Below, piece by piece: positions 9,142 through 20,463 of a stretch of DNA of 64,000 bases (the stretch's first letter is position 1; the number at the start of each line of letters is the position of its first letter). The DNA is from Pseudomonadota bacterium (GTDB lineage Bacteria > Pseudomonadota > Gammaproteobacteria > Acidiferrobacterales > UBA6901): assembly GCA_021785515.1 (NCBI GenBank), contig JAJYEX010000001.1, positions 248,001 to 312,000 of the forward strand, given 5' to 3'. A program made the translations under genes and the position numbers. Under the pieces are notes generated by a model. That model was not told the origin of the DNA. It did not search any database and was given only the letters and a program-made list of their open reading frames with translations.

Positions 9142-9180
9142 ATCCGCCACCGCCATGATCCGCCACCGCCATGATCCGCC
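9142..9180. repeat. 16-bp tandem repeat, about 2.4 copies
   Basis: The unit ATCCGCCACCGCCATG occurs twice in a row and then a third time in part, in the gap between udg and leuA. Copies are identical. No gene crosses it. It may be simple replication slippage; no function is apparent. Confidence 0.8.
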
Positions 9181-9230
9181 CAGCTCCGGTTCCGGCACAC
9201 AGATCCGAGCTTATGGGCCGAGCCCGCAGC

Positions 9231-10778
9231 TCAGATCGGCGCCCCGGCCTGCGGGTGCGCACGCTCTCCAGACAGCACCAGCTTATTCAACGCATTAAGG
9301 TAGGCCTTGGCCGATGCGATGACAATATCCGTATCGGCGCCATGGCCATTGACGATCCGCCCGGCACGCTCAAGGCGCACGGTCACCTCTCCCTGCGAAT
9401 CGGTTCCGCTCGTAATGTTGTTCACTGAGTACAGAAGCAGCTGCGCTTCGCTGGCAATCACCGATTCGATGGCCCGGAATGACGCATCGACCGGCCCCCC
9501 TCCATCAGCCACAGCGGACTTTTGCGCACCCCGCACATACAGGCTTACCGTGGCACGGGGTTTGACGCCGGTTTCCGAGCAGACCTTGAGACTGGCAAGC
9601 CGGAACTGTTCGTCAATGTTCTCCAGCCCCTCCTCGGTGACCAGCGCCTGGATATCCTCGTCGAAAATTTCGTGTTTCTTGTCTGCCAGATCCTTAAAGC
9701 GTTCGAACGCCGAATTGAATTCGTCATCCGATCGGAACCCGATCCCAAGCTCCTTCAGGCGCGTCCGGAAGGCGTTGCGCCCGGAATGCTTGCCCAGCAC
9801 CATGCGATTCGCCACCCAGCCGACATCTTCCGCTCGCATGATTTCATACGTCTCGCGTTTCTTTATCACTCCGTCCTGGTGAATGCCGGACTCATGGGCA
9901 AAGGCATTGGCTCCCACGATCGCCTTGTTCGGCTGTACGGGGAATCCGGTGATGTTCGAGACGAGGCGGCTCGCCGGAACAATCTGGGTTGTGTCGATGC
10001 GCGTATCGCAGGTGAACAAATCGCGGCGGGTACGCACTGCCATGACAACTTCCTCCAGTGCGGCATTGCCGGCGCGTTCTCCCAGACCATTGATTGTGCA
10101 TTCGACCTGACGCGCGCCGTTAAGAACCGCAGAGAGTGAATTGGCGACGGCCAAACCGAGGTCATTGTGACAATGCACCGAGAATACTGTCTTGTCGGAA
10201 TTGGGCACCCGCTCCCGCAGGGTCCTGATCAACTCGCCGAACTGGTTTGGCAAGGTATAGCCTACGGTGTCCGGAATATTAACCGTACGGGCGCCAGCAG
10301 CGATTGCGGCCTCCACCACGCGACACAGAAAATCGATGTCGGAGCGTCCGGCATCTTCCGGCGAGAACTCGACATCATCCGTGAACTGACGCGCCCGCTT
10401 GACCGCATCGACCGCATTTTTCAGGACCTGTTCCGGGTCCATGCGCAACTTCTCCTGCATGTGAATCGGCGAGGTTGCAATAAAGGTATGGATCCGCCCG
10501 GATCGTGCCGGCTTTATGGCTTCGGCGGCACGGTCAATGTCTCTGGGGATAGCGCGCGCCAGCGCGCACACGGTGCTGTCCTTGATCTCCCGCGCCACCG
10601 CCACCACCGCCTCAAAGTCACCGGGACTGGCCATGGGGAACCCCGCCTCGATAACATCGACCCGCAGACGTTCCAGATTCCGGGCAATGCGCACCTTTTC
10701 ATCGCGCGTCATGGACGCGCCGGGGCTCTGCTCCCCGTCGCGGAGGGTGGTGTCGAACACAATCAACTGGTCTTTCAT
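9231..10778 (-). CDS. leuA: 2-isopropylmalate synthase
   Basis: First committed step of leucine synthesis: condenses acetyl-CoA with 2-oxoisovalerate. The 515-aa product begins [20 protein letters not shown], the classic DRE-TIM metallolyase start, and has the metal-binding HCHNDLG motif near 200. The last 130 residues form the LeuA dimer domain used for leucine feedback, so this is the full-length regulated form. The start at 10778 is set by GAGGAGA upstream and by the family N-terminus. It is last in the ilvB-ilvN-ilvC-psd-pssA-leuA series, but a 259-base gap before it leaves room for its own promoter. Confidence 0.96.
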   Translation of the reverse strand: MKDQLIVFDTTLRDGEQSPGASMTRDEKVRIARNLERLRVDVIEAGFPMASPGDFEAVVAVAREIKDSTVCALARAIPRDIDRAAEAIKPARSGRIHTFIATSPIHMQEKLRMDPEQVLKNAVDAVKRARQFTDDVEFSPEDAGRSDIDFLCRVVEAAIAAGARTVNIPDTVGYTLPNQFGELIRTLRERVPNSDKTVFSVHCHNDLGLAVANSLSAVLNGARQVECTINGLGERAGNAALEEVVMAVRTRRDLFTCDTRIDTTQIVPASRLVSNITGFPVQPNKAIVGANAFAHESGIHQDGVIKKRETYEIMRAEDVGWVANRMVLGKHSGRNAFRTRLKELGIGFRSDDEFNSAFERFKDLADKKHEIFDEDIQALVTEEGLENIDEQFRLASLKVCSETGVKPRATVSLYVRGAQKSAVADGGGPVDASFRAIESVIASEAQLLLYSVNNITSGTDSQGEVTVRLERAGRIVNGHGADTDIVIASAKAYLNALNKLVLSGERAHPQAGAPI

Positions 10779-11037
10779 TCTGATGATCTCCTCGCAGGTG
10801 TCCCTTCCGGATCCTGCCGGCATTCATTCGCTCGGGGTACTTTACAAAGATTTGCGTGTTTTAGTCCTCGCCAGGAACGCGTGGGGGTATTATGCGCTTG
10901 CGCGCAGCAGTCGCAGGGAGAGCGGGCAGGAAAGGAGGGACGCGCGATATGCGCGGCGGAGGGAGATGAAACCGGAAATCTCTGGCCCGAAGGCACAACT
11001 ATCCATGGGAATAACTATAACCCAGGCGGGCCGATTT

Positions 11038-11814
11038 TCAAACCCTCGGACCGCGCAGCTCGCGACGACTCAGGCGACGGTAAAAACGGAATGCCGCCAG
11101 CAGCGGACCTGACACGGAATAAAACAGGAATATGATGAACAGCACCTGCGGAGGGTCGAGTGAAATCAACACGAATACGAGCACGATGGCCAGGATGGCG
11201 ACAAACGACACACGTCCCTTGAGATCAAGATATTTGAAGCTGAAGTAGCGAATATTGCTGACCATGGCGCCGGCCGCGAAAACGGTGAAGCCCAGGGCTA
11301 CGAATCTCCAGTCCTGTCCGGGAGCACCATAGCTGTGGAGCGTCCATACCAGGCCGGCCACCAGCGCGGCAGCCGAGGGGCTCGGCAGACCCTGGAAATT
11401 ATGACTGTCGGAGTGACCGAGCTGCGTATTGAACCGCGCAAGCCGCAGAGCCGCAGCCGCGGCATACAGAAAGGCGGCCAGCCAGCCAAGCTTCCCCAGA
11501 CCGGACAGCGCCCACTCATAGATCACCAGCGCGGGCGCAAGGCCAAATGACACCATGTCCGAAAGGCTGTCATACTCGGCACCGAAATCGCTCTCGGTGT
11601 GGGTCCAGCGCGCAACCCGCCCGTCCAGCCCGTCCATGATCATGGCAATGAAGATCGCGACCGGCGCGTGCCCGAACCGGCCGTTCATCGCTTGCACGAT
11701 GGCGTAGAAACCGGCAAACAGGCTGGCGGTGGTGAACAGGTTGGGCAGAATATAAATGCCCTTGCGCTCGTGCTTCTCGCTCACCCCGTCGCCCTGTGTC
11801 TGATCAAGCTTCAT
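11038..11814 (-). CDS. pssA: CDP-diacylglycerol--serine O-phosphatidyltransferase
   Basis: Membrane phosphatidylserine synthase of the CDP-alcohol phosphatidyltransferase family, 258 aa with about eight membrane segments. The catalytic motif DG-x2-AR-x8-G-x3-D-x3-D is complete (DGRVAR, then GAEYDSLSD, around 62-80). This is the integral-membrane (Bacillus-like) type rather than the E. coli phospholipase-D-like type. It follows psd by 50 bases, and the two together make phosphatidylethanolamine. Pairing with ilvC and leuA is a gene-order habit of many proteobacteria, not a pathway link. Confidence 0.93.
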   Translation of the reverse strand: MKLDQTQGDGVSEKHERKGIYILPNLFTTASLFAGFYAIVQAMNGRFGHAPVAIFIAMIMDGLDGRVARWTHTESDFGAEYDSLSDMVSFGLAPALVIYEWALSGLGKLGWLAAFLYAAAAALRLARFNTQLGHSDSHNFQGLPSPSAAALVAGLVWTLHSYGAPGQDWRFVALGFTVFAAGAMVSNIRYFSFKYLDLKGRVSFVAILAIVLVFVLISLDPPQVLFIIFLFYSVSGPLLAAFRFYRRLSRRELRGPRV

Positions 11815-11864
11815 GTCGGAAAATCTAGCACATTATACGGTGTCTGGTACCCGAACCTGCCCGG

Positions 11865-12515
11865 TCACGATGGAAGGAACCCCAGGATATCCTTCCCTCC
11901 TGCCACGCGGTCGCCAAGAGCCACCCGAATCTCGGCCGTAACAGGAAGAAAGATGTCGACGCGCGAACCGAAACGGATGAAACCGTACCGCTGGCCGCGC
12001 CCCACCCGGTCGCCTTCTCCCACGTAGCACAAAATCCGGCGCGCAATGAGCCCCGCAACCTGCACGACCACCACTTCAGCGCCTTCATCGGTATGGATCC
12101 ACAATGCATTGCGCTCGTTCTCTTGCGATGCCTTGTCGATAGCAGCGTTGAAGAAGCGGCCCGGATAATACCAGCGATGTTTGACAGTACCGGATACGGG
12201 AATGCGATTGGCGTGGACATTGAACACATTCATGAAAATGCTCACGCGCCGGGCGTTGCGCCCAAGATACGGGTCACGGACGTCGTCAACGGCAATGACC
12301 CGGCCGTCCGCCGGACAGATCACCGCACGCGGCGCCTCCGGAATGCGTCGCGGCGGATCACGGAAAAACTGGACCACAAAGAGGGCGAACAGCCACAACG
12401 GCAACGACCATAGCCAGCCGGCAAACCAGCCGGCGGCTATTGCTGCAAGCACGGCTAGCGCGACATGCCCCCAGCCCTCCCGGGCCAGAATATACTGGCG
12501 CGAACCGTCAGCCAC
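11865..12515 (-). CDS. psd: Phosphatidylserine decarboxylase, short form
   Basis: Converts phosphatidylserine to phosphatidylethanolamine at the inner membrane. The 216-aa proenzyme is the short type: two hydrophobic segments at about 17-50, the [13 protein letters not shown] block near 94, and the self-cleavage pair Gly183-Ser184 in RFGSRVD that makes the pyruvoyl group. E. coli Psd instead has LGST and is about 320 aa. Directly upstream of pssA on the same strand and 39 bases after ilvC. Confidence 0.93.
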   Translation of the reverse strand: MADGSRQYILAREGWGHVALAVLAAIAAGWFAGWLWSLPLWLFALFVVQFFRDPPRRIPEAPRAVICPADGRVIAVDDVRDPYLGRNARRVSIFMNVFNVHANRIPVSGTVKHRWYYPGRFFNAAIDKASQENERNALWIHTDEGAEVVVVQVAGLIARRILCYVGEGDRVGRGQRYGFIRFGSRVDIFLPVTAEIRVALGDRVAGGKDILGFLPS

Positions 12516-12554
12516 GGGAAAAGCCGGTGGCGCCCGGACGATGATGGGAGCCGT

Positions 12555-13586
<1,032 letters not shown>

Positions 13587-13673
13587 CTAGGAAATTGTAA
13601 TCCCGGAACCTGGTGCCGGACCGGCCGCTCCCGATTGCCGGCCGCCGCTGCAGATCCGAAAATGGGTACGCCC

Positions 13674-14168
13674 CTACAAATGCAGGCCCTTGTCGCCCCG
13701 GGCAATGGCTGAGGGGCCGGACCGGACCACCTCTATGATGCTGGACTTGCCCAGGGCCTGGAGAAAAGCATCGAGCTTGTCGCCGTTGCCGGTTAGCTCA
13801 ATCGTATACGCCGTATCGGTCACATCAATGATGCGGCCTCGGAATATGTCGGCAAGCCGCTTGATCTCCTCGCGCGCGCCATTGCTCGCTTCGACCTTAA
13901 TCAGCAGCATTTCACGCTCGATATGCGCCCCTTCTGTCAGATCCACAAGCTTGACCACGTCCACCAGCTTGTTCAGCTGCTTTGTGATCTGCTCAATGAT
14001 CTCGTCCGATCCGCGGGTAACCAGCGTCATGCGCGACAGCGTCGGATCCTCAGTAACCGCTACGGTGAGAGACTCGATGTTGTACCCGCGCGCCGAGAAC
14101 AGTCCGGCAACACGCGACAGCGCTCCAGACTCGTTCTCCAGCAGGATCGATATGATGTGTCGCATCAC
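13674..14168 (-). CDS. ilvN: Acetolactate synthase regulatory (small) subunit
   Basis: Small subunit of acetohydroxyacid synthase, which raises activity of the large subunit and gives valine feedback inhibition. 164 aa, the length of the IlvH/IlvN type. An N-terminal ACT domain starts MRHIISILLENESGALSRVA and includes the effector-binding region SARGYNIESL; a C-terminal domain follows from about residue 85. It overlaps the ilvB stop by four bases (ATGA), so the two subunits are coupled. Confidence 0.95.
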   Translation of the reverse strand: MMRHIISILLENESGALSRVAGLFSARGYNIESLTVAVTEDPTLSRMTLVTRGSDEIIEQITKQLNKLVDVVKLVDLTEGAHIEREMLLIKVEASNGAREEIKRLADIFRGRIIDVTDTAYTIELTGNGDKLDAFLQALGKSSIIEVVRSGPSAIARGDKGLHL

Positions 14169-15898
14169 GCCAGTTCTCGCTCGGAGGTGGCGCCACGATG
14201 GCAGGGAGAGAGTTGCATCTCGTGCTGCCCTTTTCCAGCGGCAATCATCGGATAGACGTTTTCAGTCTGGTCGGTGATGAAATCCATGAAGACCAGGCGA
14301 TCCTTCAGTTTCAGCGCCTCCTTCAGGGCGCCTTCGACATCGGCAGGCTTGTCGATCTGCATTCCCACGTGGCCGTAGCTTTCCGCCAGCTTGATGAAAT
14401 CCGGCAGCGCATCCATGTACGAATGCGAGTAGCGCCGGTCATAGAAGAACTCCTGCCACTGCCGCACCATACCCATGTAACGGTTATTCAGGTTTACGAT
14501 CTTGATCGGAAGGCTGTACTGCTTGCAGGTAGACAGCTCCTGGATGCACATCTGGATGCTGGCCTCTCCGGTCACACAGACAACAGTCTCCCCTGGATGC
14601 GCAAACTGCGCCCCGATCGCCGCCGGCAGTCCGAACCCCATGGTCCCCAGGCCACCAGAGTTGATCCAGCGCCGCGGCTTGTCGAATTTATAAAACTGGG
14701 CGGTCCACATCTGATGCTGCCCGACATCGGAGGTAATGAATGCCCCCCCCGCTGTCAGCTCATGGAGTTTCTCGATCACCGCCTGAGGCTTGATCACCTT
14801 GTCGCTGTGCTCATACTTCAGGCAGCCGAGGCTGCGCCACTCGTCGATCTGTTTCCACCAGGCCTGAAGCGCCGCCTTGTCGACGCGCGTCTTGCTGTCC
14901 TTGACGAGCTTGATCATTTCCTTGAGCACGGCGGCCACCGAACCCACGATCGGAATCTCCACCGGCACATTTTTTGAGATGGAGGCGGGATCGATGTCCA
15001 CGTGGACAGTGCGTGCATGCGGACAGAACTTGGCCAGATCACCGGTGACGCGGTCGTCAAAACGCGCGCCGATGGCGACCAGCACGTCGCACTCGTGCAT
15101 CGCCATGTTGGCTTCGTAGGTGCCATGCATGCCGAGCATGCCGACGAACAGCGGGTCCGTGGCCGGAAATCCACCGAGGCCCATGAGCGTATTGGTGCAG
15201 GGATAGCCGAGCAGGCGTACCAGCTCGGTAAGCGGCTTCGATCCCTCACCAAGGATCACCCCTCCTCCGGTATAGACCATTGGACGCTTCGCCTGGACGA
15301 TGAGATCCACCGCCTTGCGGATCTGACCCGAATGACCCTTGGTCACCGGCGCATAAGACCGCAGCGCAATCTCCTTGGGGTAGTGGTACTCCGTCTTGCA
15401 CGCGGTAACATCCTTGGGAATATCCACCAGCACCGGGCCGGGACGACCGGTGGTGGCAATGTAGAACGCTTTCTTGATGGTGGCCGCCAGGTCCTTAACG
15501 TCTTTGACCAGGAAATTGTGCTTGACGCAGGGTCGCGTAATCCCGACAGCATCCACTTCCTGGAACGCGTCATTGCCGATTAGGCTGGTAGCAACCTGGC
15601 CGCTGAACACTACAATAGGGATGGAATCCATGTACGCCGTAGCGATGCCGGTGACCGTATTCGTGACTCCAGGTCCCGAAGTCACCAGCGCCACGCCCGG
15701 CTTGCCGCTCGAGCGCGCATAACCATCGGCCGCATGGGCAGCACCCTGCTCGTGGCGGGTCAGGATATGCTTTACCGCATCCTGCTTGTACAACGCGTCG
15801 TAGATGTGGAGAGAGGCCCCTCCCGGATAACCGAACACATACTCAACGCCCTCGTCCCGCAGGCAGCGGACAAAGATCTCTGCACCCGTCAATTCCAC
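14165..15898 (-). CDS. ilvB: Acetolactate synthase catalytic (large) subunit
   Basis: Thiamine-diphosphate enzyme condensing pyruvate with pyruvate or 2-oxobutyrate. 577 aa with three domains. The catalytic glutamate lies in TRHEQGAAHAADGYAR near 49. The C-terminal ThDP/Mg motif reads GEAS followed by NNRYMG, instead of GDGS. Similar GE- variants are, from memory, known in other proteobacterial enzymes, so it is probably functional. Starts with GTG at 15898, with GAGGG upstream. The 185-base leader (15899-16083) may hold the ilv promoter: TTGACC at 15994-15999 on the minus strand is the best -35, but its -10 partner is poor. I see no clear attenuator peptide. Confidence 0.95.
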   Translation of the reverse strand: MELTGAEIFVRCLRDEGVEYVFGYPGGASLHIYDALYKQDAVKHILTRHEQGAAHAADGYARSSGKPGVALVTSGPGVTNTVTGIATAYMDSIPIVVFSGQVATSLIGNDAFQEVDAVGITRPCVKHNFLVKDVKDLAATIKKAFYIATTGRPGPVLVDIPKDVTACKTEYHYPKEIALRSYAPVTKGHSGQIRKAVDLIVQAKRPMVYTGGGVILGEGSKPLTELVRLLGYPCTNTLMGLGGFPATDPLFVGMLGMHGTYEANMAMHECDVLVAIGARFDDRVTGDLAKFCPHARTVHVDIDPASISKNVPVEIPIVGSVAAVLKEMIKLVKDSKTRVDKAALQAWWKQIDEWRSLGCLKYEHSDKVIKPQAVIEKLHELTAGGAFITSDVGQHQMWTAQFYKFDKPRRWINSGGLGTMGFGLPAAIGAQFAHPGETVVCVTGEASIQMCIQELSTCKQYSLPIKIVNLNNRYMGMVRQWQEFFYDRRYSHSYMDALPDFIKLAESYGHVGMQIDKPADVEGALKEALKLKDRLVFMDFITDQTENVYPMIAAGKGQHEMQLSPCHRGATSERELA

Positions 15899-16083
15899 GG
15901 CACGCCCTCGGATGGGTCACGATGCCGGAGGAATGGGCATCAACCCGGATATTTGAAACCAGGATATAAGAAGTTACTTATAAGTGCCCTCAGGGTCAAG
16001 ACTGCCCGGGCCGGTCGCCCCCGAAATCCCGCCTGACTGCCAGCAGGCCTGCAGGGGGCGCCCGCAAGACTACCCTGCCGACC

Positions 16084-17481
16084 TCAGCCGCGACGCCATG
16101 TCGTACCACCACCTGAGTCCTCCAGGATGACGCCCCGGCCCTTCAACTCGTCGCGGATGCGGTCGGCCTCTGCCCAGTCCTTTGCCTTCCGGGCAGCCAG
16201 TCTGCGGCTGATCAGATCCTCGATTTCCGTGGTGGATGGTCCCGCACCCGGACCGCCCTGAAGGAAGACTTCAGGATCACTCTGGAGTAAACCCAGGATT
16301 GCGGCCAGCCGCCGCAGCTCGGCCGCCAGCAATGCCGCGGCAGCAGACTCAGACGCTTGCAGCCGGTTGATTTCTCTGGCTACTTCGAACAGCACAGCCA
16401 GGGCTACCGGCGTATTGAAATCATCGTCCATGGCGGCAAAAAACTGGGCGGTGTAGTCGGAGGCAGGCCGCGAGCCGTCTTTATCCGGCACCGCTGACGC
16501 CGGAATACCTTTAAGCGACAGATACATCCGGGTCAGGGCTGCCTTGGCATTTTCCAGGGATTCATTACTGTAGTTGAGCGGGCTGTGGTAGTGGCTGGCC
16601 AGAATGAAATACCGCACCACTTCTGGATCATAGCTCTTCATGATCTCCCGCAACGTGAAGAAATTGCCCAGAGACTTGGACATTTTCTCGTTGTCGACGC
16701 GCACGAATCCGTTGTGCACCCACACATTGACAAATCTCTCCCCGGTCGCCGCCTCGCTCTGGGCAATTTCGTTTTCGTGGTGCGGAAACTGAAGATCCAG
16801 ACCGCCCCCGTGGATGTCGAAGTGATGCCCGAGACAGGCGGTCGACATGGCCGAACATTCGATGTGCCAGCCGGGGCGCCCCAGCCCCCACGGCGAATCC
16901 CAGCTCGGTTCGCCCGGCTTGGCAGCCTTCCAGAGCACGAAATCCAGCGGGTCGTCCTTGACCTCCCCCGCCTCCACACGCGCCCCCACACGGAGATCCT
17001 CGACGGATTTCCCTGACAGCTGTCCATACGTGGTGAAACGGCGAACGCGATAGTAGACATCCGCATTTTCCGCAACATAGGCATATCCGCGGTCGAGCAG
17101 GGTCTGAACCATCGAAATGATTTCCGGCATGTAGACCGTCGCCCGCGGCTCAGCATCGGGGGCGCCGACGCCGAGCGCGTTCGCATCCTCGTGCATAGCG
17201 CGTATGAACCGCTCCGTCAGGGACTCGATCGGTTCATTGTTTTCACCGGCACGACGAATGATCTTGTCATCGATATCAGTGATGTTACGAACGTAGATGA
17301 CGCGATAACCGCATGTTCGCAGGTAGCGAACGATAGCGTCGAACACAACCAGAACCCGCCCGTGACCGAGGTGGCAGAAATCGTAGACGGTCATCCCGCA
17401 GACGTACATGCGCACTTCGCCCGGCACAATCGGCTGGAACGGCTCTTTTTTTCTGGTAAGGCTGTTGTAAACCTGCAGCAT
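16084..17481 (-). CDS. cysS: Cysteinyl-tRNA synthetase
   Basis: Class I aminoacyl-tRNA synthetase, 465 aa. Motifs in order: zinc and active-site region [18 protein letters not shown] (HIGH box as HLGH), CSAMS and FPHHENE zinc ligands near 209-238, then KMSKSLGNF near 266. The start at 17481 gives the family N-terminus [15 protein letters not shown]; the frame is open a little further upstream. It lies 74 bases after gltX on the same strand. Proximity to ppiB-lpxH across the divergent region recalls the cysS-ppiB-lpxH neighbourhood of E. coli. Confidence 0.96.
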   Translation of the reverse strand: MLQVYNSLTRKKEPFQPIVPGEVRMYVCGMTVYDFCHLGHGRVLVVFDAIVRYLRTCGYRVIYVRNITDIDDKIIRRAGENNEPIESLTERFIRAMHEDANALGVGAPDAEPRATVYMPEIISMVQTLLDRGYAYVAENADVYYRVRRFTTYGQLSGKSVEDLRVGARVEAGEVKDDPLDFVLWKAAKPGEPSWDSPWGLGRPGWHIECSAMSTACLGHHFDIHGGGLDLQFPHHENEIAQSEAATGERFVNVWVHNGFVRVDNEKMSKSLGNFFTLREIMKSYDPEVVRYFILASHYHSPLNYSNESLENAKAALTRMYLSLKGIPASAVPDKDGSRPASDYTAQFFAAMDDDFNTPVALAVLFEVAREINRLQASESAAAALLAAELRRLAAILGLLQSDPEVFLQGGPGAGPSTTEIEDLISRRLAARKAKDWAEADRIRDELKGRGVILEDSGGGTTWRRG

Positions 17482-17555
17482 GCTCTCGAATCCTGGGCAC
17501 AACCCCAACTACCGGAATCCGGCAAGGGGATCAGGCAATGAATCGTTCTCGGGGG

Positions 17556-19025
17556 TTACTTCGCGCCGGCCAGCCGTACCGCTTCTTCCAGGCGGGCATG
17601 AACGCGGTCGGGGCCGAGCAGATCCCAGATCCGGTCGAGCGCTGGCCCGTTCGGCCATATCCTCGGCCATTTGGAATCATACACTGCCCCGCTCAGTGCG
17701 GCACGCAGAGGCATGAACAGCGAACGGCCGCGCGCCTGGGTAGCGTGCTCGAGCGCGGTCCTGAATGCCATAAAGTCGCGCGCGGTCCTCAGGCAATCGA
17801 GCGCGGAGCCGAAAAACCGCTCTCCGGCCTTCCCGATCACCTGTTGCGCCTCGTCATCATAGTGATCACCGGCAAACAGGTTTGCTCCCCAGTAATAGGC
17901 CTCGAGCGGGGTCGTCACATTCTCCCGCACTGCCTCAACAAATCGCCCGGACAGGTCCGATGGCACCATGTCCGCTATCTGCCCATGCCGCTGGTCCGTA
18001 TCCGCAGTCATCCATACCCACAATTCGTCTGCCGTAGCATGTCGCACCGCCTCTTTCTGCCAGTGCAGCATCTGGGTTTCATCGTAGCGAGCCGGGGCAC
18101 GATGCATGCGATCCGTGCCGAATCCCCGCGCTAGGTCGTACAGCGACAGAAAATCGTTGCTCCCGTAGCTATGGCCCAGACGCGCAAGGTAGTTGCAGAT
18201 GGCGAGCGGAAGAAATCCGCCTTCGCGCAACTCCTGTACGCTGCGGCTGCCCCTGCGCTTGGACAGTGGAGACCCGTCCGAACCGACCACCATGGCAATA
18301 TGGGCATACTCCGGCGCCGGGAGACCCAAAGCCTGCAGGATCAGTATCTGGCGGGGGGTGTTGGCCAGATGATCTTCGCCACGCACCACCAGCGTGATCT
18401 CCATCACCGCATCGTCGACGGCGTTGCTGAAAAAAAATGCGGGGGTCCCGTCGGAGCGGCGAATGACAAAATCCCCGATATCCTCGGCCCGAAAGTGCTG
18501 GTGACCGCGCACCCGATCCTCGAACCCGGCCTCGGACTGTGGGCTCACATGAAAACGCAACGTGGCGGGCATTCCCGCCGTCAGGCGCTGCTGCACCTGC
18601 TTCTCCGTCAAACGCCGGCAACGGCCGGAGTAACGGGGCGGACGCCCCGCGGCAAGCTGTGTGCGGCGCTCGATTTCGAGTTCCTCCTCGGTGCAAAAAC
18701 ACCGATAAGCCAGTCCGCGCTCCTGCAGCAGCGAGAAATATCGGGCGTAGATCGACCCGCGCTGTGACTGGTAATAGGGGCCATTCGCACCCTCCTTCCC
18801 CGGGCCTTCGTCCCAGACCAGTCCGAGCCAACGGAGGTCTTCCTGGAGCGCAAACCCGTACCGCTCATGGCCCCGGGCCGCATCCGTATCCTCGATCCGC
18901 AGCAGAAATTCCCCGCCCTGACTGCGCGCGAGCAGAAAATTGAAGAGCGCGGTGCGGGCATTGCCGAGGTGAAGGAACCCCGTTGGGCTGGGCGCGAACC
19001 GGGTCTTGAAGGATGTGCCGTTCAT
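17556..19025 (-). CDS. gltX: Glutamyl-tRNA synthetase
   Basis: Charges tRNA-Glu (and possibly tRNA-Gln if nondiscriminating). The 489-aa class I enzyme has FAPSPTGFLHLGNARTALFN near residue 8 (HIGH as HLGN), a zinc-type CFC...Y...C region near 100-130, and SPLSKRRG near 245 as the KMSKS equivalent, followed by an alpha-helical anticodon-binding C-terminus. The start at 19025 is chosen by similarity; ATG at 19046 is possible and neither has a strong ribosome site. Whether this is the only GluRS of the cell cannot be seen here. Confidence 0.93.
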   Translation of the reverse strand: MNGTSFKTRFAPSPTGFLHLGNARTALFNFLLARSQGGEFLLRIEDTDAARGHERYGFALQEDLRWLGLVWDEGPGKEGANGPYYQSQRGSIYARYFSLLQERGLAYRCFCTEEELEIERRTQLAAGRPPRYSGRCRRLTEKQVQQRLTAGMPATLRFHVSPQSEAGFEDRVRGHQHFRAEDIGDFVIRRSDGTPAFFFSNAVDDAVMEITLVVRGEDHLANTPRQILILQALGLPAPEYAHIAMVVGSDGSPLSKRRGSRSVQELREGGFLPLAICNYLARLGHSYGSNDFLSLYDLARGFGTDRMHRAPARYDETQMLHWQKEAVRHATADELWVWMTADTDQRHGQIADMVPSDLSGRFVEAVRENVTTPLEAYYWGANLFAGDHYDDEAQQVIGKAGERFFGSALDCLRTARDFMAFRTALEHATQARGRSLFMPLRAALSGAVYDSKWPRIWPNGPALDRIWDLLGPDRVHARLEEAVRLAGAK

Positions 19026-19158
19026 TCTGGAAATAATGGTAACCAAGCACCGCCTAGATTAAAATACGCGTTCGCTAAGGCTGGTAGGCCTGCCCAGAAG
19101 GGACGGGTCACTGGCAGTCCGGCCAAATCCTTCGAAAATACGAGTGGTAACCAAAAAA

Positions 19159-19659
19159 ATGAAACGGGTACGCATGTTGACCAGCTATGGCACCATCATT
19201 CTCGATCTCGACGAGCAGAAGGCGCCCAAGACTGTGGAGAATTTCCTGTCCTATGTCCGCGAGGGTTTTTTCGACGGAACCCTGTTTCACCGCGTGATAG
19301 ACAATTTCATGGTCCAGGGGGGAGGATTCGCTGCCGGCATGGTTCAGAAGGCCACCCACGAGCCGATAGAGAACGAAGCCATGAACGGTCTTCGCAATGA
19401 ACGCGGCACGGTGGCGATGGCGCGCACGAGCGAACCGCACTCGGCCACCAGCCAGTTCTTCATCAATGTCGTCGATAATGATTTTCTCAACTACACAGCA
19501 CCTGCCCCCACAGGCTGGGGCTATTGCGTATTCGGAAAGGTCACCGACGGCATGACTGTTGTGGACAGAATCAGGGGCGTCCCCACCGGCAGCCGCGGTG
19601 GTCACAAAAATGTTCCGCTTACGGAAGTGATCATAGAAAGCGCGGCCGAAATCGACTAA
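19159..19659 (+). CDS. ppiB: Peptidyl-prolyl cis-trans isomerase B (cyclophilin)
   Basis: Cytoplasmic cyclophilin of 166 aa that speeds proline isomerisation during folding. The core includes [15 protein letters not shown] near 48, the [20 protein letters not shown] active-site block near 90, and [10 protein letters not shown] near 123, all close to E. coli PpiB. There is no signal peptide, so it is cytoplasmic. ATG at 19159 matches the E. coli N-terminus; a GTG five codons upstream is possible. Followed 27 bases later by lpxH on the same strand, as in E. coli. Confidence 0.95.
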   Translation: MKRVRMLTSYGTIILDLDEQKAPKTVENFLSYVREGFFDGTLFHRVIDNFMVQGGGFAAGMVQKATHEPIENEAMNGLRNERGTVAMARTSEPHSATSQFFINVVDNDFLNYTAPAPTGWGYCVFGKVTDGMTVVDRIRGVPTGSRGGHKNVPLTEVIIESAAEID

Positions 19660-19686
19660 CAGCCCGGCGCACCCGGACTCCGGCCC

Positions 19687-20409
19687 ATGGCCACTTTGTT
19701 CATTTCCGATCTGCACCTGAGCGTCGAAAGACCGACGATTGTCGAGCTGTTTCTGCGGTTTCTGCGAGAGCGGTGTGTCCGTGCCGATGCGCTCTATATC
19801 CTCGGCGATCTGTTTGAGTACTGGATCGGCGACGATGCCGCCGAAGCAAGCGGTTACCTGCCTGTCATGGAAGGCCTGCGAAAACTGACCGGAACCGGAA
19901 CACCGGTATACCTTATGCACGGCAACCGCGATTTCCTCCTGGATGGAACCTTCGAGCAGGCTACCGGCGTACGCCTGCTGCCCGACCCGTCGATCATCGA
20001 TCTCTATGGCCAACCGGTACTGTTGATGCATGGCGATACGCTATGCACGGATGACGTCGAATACCAGACATTCCGCGCTACCGTGCGTAACCCGACATGG
20101 ATTGGGAGGTTTGTCTCCAAGGGCCTGAAGGAACGCCGGACCATCGTCGAGAGTCTGCGCGAAACCAGCAAGGCCGCAACAGCCGCCAAGAAACCGGAAA
20201 TCATGGACGCCAACCAGGAAGCGATCGAGGCGGCGATGACCGCATATCGCATTCGCCGGCTGATTCACGGTCATACCCACCGGCCGGCGCAGCATGAATT
20301 TCAGCTGGGTGGGGAGACAGCGTACCGTACCGTACTGGGAGACTGGTACGACCAGGGCAGCGTGCTGATCTGCACGCCGCGGTCCTGTGCACTCGAACAG
20401 CTAGGCTGA
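19687..20409 (+). CDS. lpxH: UDP-2,3-diacylglucosamine pyrophosphatase
   Basis: Cleaves UDP-2,3-diacylglucosamine to lipid X and UMP, the fourth step of lipid A synthesis, at the inner membrane face. 240 aa, a calcineurin-like metallophosphoesterase with DLH near residue 8, GDLFEYWIGDD near 39, GNRD near 78, the HGDTLC motif near 113 and HGHTHRP near 196. Second gene of ppiB-lpxH. Shows that the organism makes lipid A; lpxC lies further along in this window. Confidence 0.95.
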   Translation: MATLFISDLHLSVERPTIVELFLRFLRERCVRADALYILGDLFEYWIGDDAAEASGYLPVMEGLRKLTGTGTPVYLMHGNRDFLLDGTFEQATGVRLLPDPSIIDLYGQPVLLMHGDTLCTDDVEYQTFRATVRNPTWIGRFVSKGLKERRTIVESLRETSKAATAAKKPEIMDANQEAIEAAMTAYRIRRLIHGHTHRPAQHEFQLGGETAYRTVLGDWYDQGSVLICTPRSCALEQLG

Positions 20410-20463
20410 GCGGCGTGCCCGCGGGCCGGACGGCAGCAGCCGCCCGGGGGCGCCACCTGCGCT

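Noticed and set aside
14165-15898. Inactive acetolactate synthase because GDG is replaced by GEA
   Set aside because: GE- variants of this thiamine-diphosphate motif occur, as far as I recall, in working proteobacterial enzymes, and all other catalytic motifs are intact.
15899-16083. Attenuator or leader peptide before ilvB
   Set aside because: No short frame rich in Ile, Val or Leu codons and no terminator/antiterminator pair that I could draw convincingly.
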